From CAYRWR01 sp964537555 (GTDB lineage Bacteria > Spirochaetota > Brevinematia > Brevinematales > CAYRWR01), in contig CAZIAD010000005.1 of the NCBI GenBank assembly GCA_964537555.1, positions 62,001 through 126,000 of the forward strand: a stretch of 64,000 bases of DNA, written 5' to 3'. Position numbers and translations under genes: made by a program. Under the pieces are notes generated by a model, which did no database searches, had not been told where the DNA came from, and was given only the letters and a program-made list of their open reading frames with translations. This document shows, piece after piece, positions 59,510 through 64,000 of the stretch. The number at the start of each line of letters is the position of its first letter. Within the stretch, counting starts at the first letter, position 1.

Positions 59510-61357
59510 ATGTGTGGTATTATAGGTTATATCGGAGAAAAGGACAGCAAAGAGATACTCCTCGATTCACTGAAAAGACTGGAAAACCGGGGATATGACT
59601 CAGCCGGTATTGCCATCATGGATGAGAATAACAATATCCACATCAAAAAAGAAGTAGGCAAGATCGACCATCTCCGCAATGAAGTAAAAAAACATTTTTC
59701 AGGCATCAATGCCAAGATCGGTATAGGCCATACCCGCTGGGCTACCCACGGGGGAGTCACAGAAAACAATGCCCATCCCCATACAGACGGTACCGGCACC
59801 ATAGCCCTGGTGCATAACGGCATTATAGAAAACTATAAAGTCCTCAAACAAAAACTGGAACAGGAAGGCCATATCTTCAATACTGAAACTGATACGGAGA
59901 TCCTGGCCCATCTCATAGAAAAATTTTACCAGGAAAATGACAGGAACCTGCAGTCTGCTGTGACTGCCGCTCTGCAGCTGGTGGAGGGCACCTATGGTAT
60001 AGCTGTCATCTCTAAAGACGAACCCTACAAGATCGTAGGCGCCAGAAACGGATCTCCCCTGGTAGTAGGCATCGGTAAAAAAGAAATGTTTCTGGCTTCT
60101 GATGTATCCGCCATCCTGCCCTACACCAAAGATGTGATCTACCTGGATGACAAAGAAGTAGTAGTCATAAAAAGTGAAAAATACAAGACCTATACCCTGG
60201 ACTACCAGAGAATAGAAAAAGATGTGTCCGTAGTAGACTGGGATGTATCGGCTATTGAAAAGAATGGCTTTGAGACATATATGCTCAAAGAGATCTATGA
60301 ACAGCCTGAAGCCATAAAAAATGCCCTGAGAGGCCGTGTCAACCTCAAAGAAGGCAATGTAAAATTCGGGGGGCTCAATGTCAGTGAGGAAGAGATACAG
60401 AATATCGATAAGATCATCATCACTGCCTGTGGTACCTCCTGGCATGCCGGACTCATCGGAAAGTACCTGATCGAGCGTTTTGCAGAGATCCCGGTAGAAG
60501 TAGATTATGCCAGTGAATTTGCCCACCGGCATCCTATCATCCATAAAAACAATCTCATCATCGCTATCTCCCAGTCCGGTGAGACCCATGACACCCTGGA
60601 AGCGATCCGGGAAGTCAAACAAAGAGGCGCCAATAAGGTAATAGGATTTACCAATGAGGTAGGTTCTGTGATCGCCCGTGAGTGTGACGGGGGTGTGTAC
60701 CTGCACGCCGGAAAAGAGATCTCCGTAGCCTCCACCAAGGCCTTTACCAACCAGCTGGTCTCTCTGGTCTTGTTTTCCATACATATCTCCCGGTTCCATA
60801 AGATGCCTATGTATGAAGGCCAGAAGCTCCTGGAGGAATTATCCACTATTCCCACTAAGATCGAACAGATCCTGAGCCAGGTAGATCAGATCAAGAAAAT
60901 AGCCCTGAAATATAAAGACAGCGCCAATTTCCTGTATCTGGGACGGGGAGTAAACTACCCTACCGCCCTGGAAGGAGCCCTGAAATTAAAAGAGATCTCC
61001 TACATCCATGCTGAAGGATATCCCGCTGCGGAGATGAAACACGGCCCTATCGCCCTCATTGATAAAAATATGCCGGTGGTATTTATCGCATCCCGGGACA
61101 AGCTCTACGATAAGATCGTGAGCAATATCCGGGAGGTCAAGGCCCGCAACGGCAAAGTGATCTCCATCATCACCGAGGATGAGGAAGAGATAGCTAAACA
61201 TTCTGATGACCTGATCATCATCCCCAAGACTATACAGGAATTCTCTCCCCTGCTCAACATAGTGCCCCTGCAGCTCATCGCCTACTACATCGCAATGGCT
61301 AAAGGATTGGATGTCGACCAGCCCCGAAACCTGGCTAAGACTGTCACTGTACCCTGA
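59510..61357 (+). CDS. glmS: glutamine-fructose-6-phosphate aminotransferase
   Basis: The product is 615 residues. The N-terminal amidotransferase begins with MCGIIGY, giving the nucleophile Cys2, and contains HTRWATHG and VHNGIIEN. The two SIS domains follow (ACGTSWHAG, AISQSGETHDTL, GRGVNYPTALEGALKLKEIS) and the end DQPRNLAKTVTVP is conserved. It makes glucosamine-6-phosphate for peptidoglycan and lipids. It overlaps comF by one base. Confidence 0.98.
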   Translation: MCGIIGYIGEKDSKEILLDSLKRLENRGYDSAGIAIMDENNNIHIKKEVGKIDHLRNEVKKHFSGINAKIGIGHTRWATHGGVTENNAHPHTDGTGTIALVHNGIIENYKVLKQKLEQEGHIFNTETDTEILAHLIEKFYQENDRNLQSAVTAALQLVEGTYGIAVISKDEPYKIVGARNGSPLVVGIGKKEMFLASDVSAILPYTKDVIYLDDKEVVVIKSEKYKTYTLDYQRIEKDVSVVDWDVSAIEKNGFETYMLKEIYEQPEAIKNALRGRVNLKEGNVKFGGLNVSEEEIQNIDKIIITACGTSWHAGLIGKYLIERFAEIPVEVDYASEFAHRHPIIHKNNLIIAISQSGETHDTLEAIREVKQRGANKVIGFTNEVGSVIARECDGGVYLHAGKEISVASTKAFTNQLVSLVLFSIHISRFHKMPMYEGQKLLEELSTIPTKIEQILSQVDQIKKIALKYKDSANFLYLGRGVNYPTALEGALKLKEISYIHAEGYPAAEMKHGPIALIDKNMPVVFIASRDKLYDKIVSNIREVKARNGKVISIITEDEEEIAKHSDDLIIIPKTIQEFSPLLNIVPLQLIAYYIAMAKGLDVDQPRNLAKTVTVP

Positions 61358-62070
61358 TGATGTCCGGCCTGAGGTCCCTGTTAAGAAAGAGTTTTCCCGA
61401 TCATTGTATTTCCTGCGGTGAATCAATTGTGACAGGCCTGCAACTCTTGTGCGAAGCATGCCGGTCTTCCATAGAGCCTATCCGGGATCTCAGTGTAGCG
61501 CAATGTGTGTCCTGCTCCAGGCCCCTGCTCAGCCTGAAACCGGAGAGATGCTATCAGTGCCATCTCCATGATCTGCCCCCCTCCAGTAACAGCTCCCTGT
61601 TTTCCTACCAGGATGTGATCCTAAAGGATCTCTACCAGAAGTTTAAGTTTGAATCTTCACCACGGGCTGGCCTGGATTTCTGCCGGATCATTGGCAGTGA
61701 ACTCCAGGATGCCCTCAAAGTCCGGGATTGGGATATACTATGCCCGGTACCGGTATCGCCCCGCACCCGCAGGACCCGGGGTTATAACCAGGTATGCTTT
61801 ATGCTGGATGAGCTGGGTATAGCCTATGTCCCTCTCATGAAAAGAAAAAACCATTCCCGGGAGCAGAACAAGCTGGGCCTCAGGGAGAGAGAGCTGCAGA
61901 TCCAGGGCCAGTTCCGGATCATGAATAAACACAGGGAGTGTATTCCAGGCCGGCATATCCTGCTCATAGATGATATATATACCACGGGCAGTACAGTAAG
62001 AGAATGCGGGCGTATCCTGCTCCAGGCCGGTGCCGCAGGTGTCCAGACCCTCAGTTTTATGCGTAGTTAA
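61357..62070 (+). CDS. ComF family phosphoribosyltransferase-like protein
   Basis: The product is 237 residues. Zinc-finger-like cysteine pairs in CISCGE and CEACRSS, with further CVSC and CYQC pairs, precede the PRTase domain: RTRGYNQVCFM and LLIDDIYTTGSTVRECGRIL. ComF proteins support DNA uptake or recombination in competent bacteria. Start codon overlaps the glmS stop, so it is coupled with glmS. Confidence 0.92.
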   Translation: MMSGLRSLLRKSFPDHCISCGESIVTGLQLLCEACRSSIEPIRDLSVAQCVSCSRPLLSLKPERCYQCHLHDLPPSSNSSLFSYQDVILKDLYQKFKFESSPRAGLDFCRIIGSELQDALKVRDWDILCPVPVSPRTRRTRGYNQVCFMLDELGIAYVPLMKRKNHSREQNKLGLRERELQIQGQFRIMNKHRECIPGRHILLIDDIYTTGSTVRECGRILLQAGAAGVQTLSFMRS

Positions 62071-62226
62071 GCGTATTCCGGCCTGAACTGAGAATCTCTG
62101 TGCAAAATAATGCACAATCTTAGACATTCAAAGGTTTTTATTATAAACTCATAAATAATATGAGATTATTTCCGATACTTATTAGGACATATACATTATA
62201 TCTTCTATAGATACTAAGGTTGATAA

Positions 62227-64000
62227 ATGGGAAAATTCGACAACCTGGAAAAATATCTGGGAAAAGAAGACCAGTACTCCCCATCTGAGATCAATAATGC
62301 CCTGGACAATATGGCAGACAATGATTCAGTGATGAACAGCATAGATGATGATATCGATCCGGATGCCCTGGCCAATATCGATGAACTCTTAAAGATCACC
62401 GGTAATGATGAAGTGGCCCTGGCCCCTGCCACAGAGGCAGATGCAGATATATCATTGAGCGGCAGTGAACTGGAAGCCATCGCGGTTCCGGATGACAGCC
62501 CGGCTGATGAAGCTGAGGGAGGATTTGACCTTAGTGATTTTTCCGCACTAAATATGGATGATGACAGTGAAGCCGCCGAAGAACTGGCCTCTCTCCAGGG
62601 ACTGGACTCCTCAGCGGATAGTATAGCAGATGCCCTGGTAGAGGATACCAGCTTTGAGATGCCGGATGCCACAGGCCTGGATGGACTGGGCGATGCCGGC
62701 ATGGACTTTTCCGAGCATGACGATAGTGTAGAACCTGAGCTCCAGGCGGGGGAAATAGATCCCGATGTCCTGGATGAACTGCAAAACCTGGATACCGCTC
62801 CTCCCCTCATATCCGATATTGCCACCCGCCGTTATTCAGATGATTTTTCTGAATCCGATGAGATAGCCAGTATAGAGTCCGACCTGGCCGCCCTGAGCAG
62901 TCAGGATGAAGATTATGAAATGGAATCACCGGAAGGTACTCCCTTCCAGATGGATGATATGGATATCTCCGACGGCACAGAAGCCGGGGAATTCGGTGAC
63001 CTGCTGTCCCAGCTCAGCCCGGGTGAAGACCTGGATACTTCCGGGGACGATTCCCTCATACCTGAGATAGGTGAGGAAATGGATGAGCTCAGTGATATCC
63101 TGTCTTCTGTCCAGGCAGAATCTCCGGATATGGGAGAAGACGACAGGGGCGGACTGGAAAGCTTTGGTGAAGAAAGCGCCCTCAGTGATGCAGGTGGATT
63201 CGACCTGGAAGGCGGAGATTTTGAGATCCCCGATTTCGGTGCAGAAGAGACAGAAGACCTCAAATCAGAAGGGGGAGATTCAGGCGGACTGGAAGACTTT
63301 ATGTCCGGCCTGGAATCAGATACAGACAGCGGGCCCGGGCCCGACTTTGGTGATTTCGGCCTGGAGAGTAGTACTGAATCGTCCAGTGGCCAGGGGAGTG
63401 ACTCCGGCCTGGACATGGACTTTGGTCTGGACCTGGAAGACAGTGCCTCTCCCGGAGAGACTGACTTCGGTGACTTTAACCTGGAATCCGGAGGCGGTGA
63501 AGAGCTGGACCTGTCTGCCTTTGGAGATGTGAATGAATCCGCTTTTGATACAGATACAGATTTTGGTGATATGGACAGCGGCAGTGATTTGGGGGACTTC
63601 GCGGTCCCGGATTCAGAATTTTCCCTGCCTTCCGATGACACTGGCGATGAGCTGGATTTAGATGCATTCTCTGATGTGGATGATGCCAGTGGATTTACCC
63701 CCCTCATGGATGCAGGCCCTATCAGCGGAGGACGCTCAGTACCCAAGGGCAAAGGCCTGGATATGGATGAGGAAAAAGCCCTCCGTATCCGGAACCGTAT
63801 CAATCAGCTCTCCGATGCCTCATTGCGAAAGCTGCTCCGTAATGCCTTCCTCGACCCTGTAGCCTCTCCTGACAAAGTAGAACAACTCATGGCTATGCTG
63901 CTCCTCAATGAAGACGAGCAGAAGATCTATGATTTTATAGAACAGAATATACCCTCTCTGCTGGATACCATGACCGGAGAGCCGGATGACGTAGAGATAC
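62227..64000 (+). CDS. very acidic low-complexity protein, 3' end outside the window
   Basis: The frame opens at ATG 62227 (TAAGG seven bases before) and stays open to the last base, so at least 591 residues are present and the gene is cut by the window edge. The first ~60 residues are mixed. Then follow ~430 residues dominated by Asp, Glu, Ser and Gly, with imperfect repeats of the type DFGDF / GLDLEDS / FGLE-like units. From about residue 510 the composition becomes normal: ALRIRNRINQLSDASLRKLL and DEQKIYDFIEQNIPSLLD, perhaps the start of a folded domain. No signal peptide is seen. The family is unknown to me; a long acidic N-terminal region may act as a flexible scaffold. Confidence 0.8.
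   Translation, partial: MGKFDNLEKYLGKEDQYSPSEINNALDNMADNDSVMNSIDDDIDPDALANIDELLKITGNDEVALAPATEADADISLSGSELEAIAVPDDSPADEAEGGFDLSDFSALNMDDDSEAAEELASLQGLDSSADSIADALVEDTSFEMPDATGLDGLGDAGMDFSEHDDSVEPELQAGEIDPDVLDELQNLDTAPPLISDIATRRYSDDFSESDEIASIESDLAALSSQDEDYEMESPEGTPFQMDDMDISDGTEAGEFGDLLSQLSPGEDLDTSGDDSLIPEIGEEMDELSDILSSVQAESPDMGEDDRGGLESFGEESALSDAGGFDLEGGDFEIPDFGAEETEDLKSEGGDSGGLEDFMSGLESDTDSGPGPDFGDFGLESSTESSSGQGSDSGLDMDFGLDLEDSASPGETDFGDFNLESGGGEELDLSAFGDVNESAFDTDTDFGDMDSGSDLGDFAVPDSEFSLPSDDTGDELDLDAFSDVDDASGFTPLMDAGPISGGRSVPKGKGLDMDEEKALRIRNRINQLSDASLRKLLRNAFLDPVASPDKVEQLMAMLLLNEDEQKIYDFIEQNIPSLLDTMTGEPDDVEI

Noticed and set aside
62214..63803. Two long Ser/Pro-rich open frames on the minus strand
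   Set aside because: They are opposite-strand shadows of the acidic gene; the Asp/Glu/Ser codons of that gene read as Ser/Pro on the other strand. No ribosome site and no globular sequence.

Overview
The window looks like a chromosomal segment of a spirochaete (phylum Spirochaetota). The evidence is the Borrelia/Treponema-like N-terminal part of RpoB, several signal-peptide or lipobox proteins without obvious homologues outside spirochaetes, a bifunctional nuclease with a C-terminal UVR motif, and a long acidic protein at the right edge. This placement is an inference from protein character, not from a search. Base composition is moderate, and the accessory part is patchy, with AT-rich Fic and restriction genes beside GC-richer spacers.

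Positions 1-39.8 kb form an accessory region. It begins with small membrane proteins and a secreted transglutaminase fused to a putative beta-barrel. Next is a tightly coupled operon: a membrane-anchored protein, a CsgG/FlgO-like lipoprotein, a vWA protein, a PP2C phosphatase and a protein kinase with an OB-fold and a C-terminal CFI-box. This resembles a TerY-P type vWA/phosphatase/kinase triad. The phosphatase and kinase are separated by a GIY-YIG nuclease gene bracketed by two long direct repeats. A HEPN/MNT toxin-antitoxin pair and a Fic protein with an AbiEi-like N-terminus follow. The Fic gene is preceded by four TACATGTA palindromes at an exact 24-bp period. A left-pointing defence-type operon (13-23.8 kb) encodes an HNH nuclease, a PLD-SNF2 helicase, an Eco57I/PglX-like methyltransferase, two membrane proteins and an RNase HI, and ends in two decayed genes (DUF4268-like and RhuM). 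Further right are HigBA, an ABC exporter pair, a pRiA4b ORF-3-like protein, two AAA_14/DUF4143 ATPases, a secreted thermonuclease, an AbiE pair, a WYL regulator and several small unknown proteins. Several of these cassettes have a good sigma-70 promoter overlapped by palindromic operators, so they look self-regulated.

Positions 39.8-51 kb hold a conserved housekeeping block on the minus strand: tRNA-Thr, rpmG, tRNA-Trp, secE, nusG, rplK, rplA, rplJ, rplL, rpoB and rpoC, closed by a strong terminator. It is preceded on the same strand by a run of genes from a TldD/PmbA-family protein through a lipoprotein, two unknown proteins, the bifunctional nuclease and 5-formyl-THF cyclo-ligase to aroA. 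A Reg_prop beta-propeller protein is divergent from a rightward glmS-comF pair. The window ends inside a very acidic, low-complexity protein that runs off the edge.

The most interesting points are the TerY-P-like operon split by a repeat-flanked GIY-YIG gene, the phased operator array in front of the AbiEi-Fic fusion, the multi-gene PLD-helicase/methyltransferase/RNase H operon, and a HigB toxin gene that lacks a standard start codon directly below a consensus promoter.
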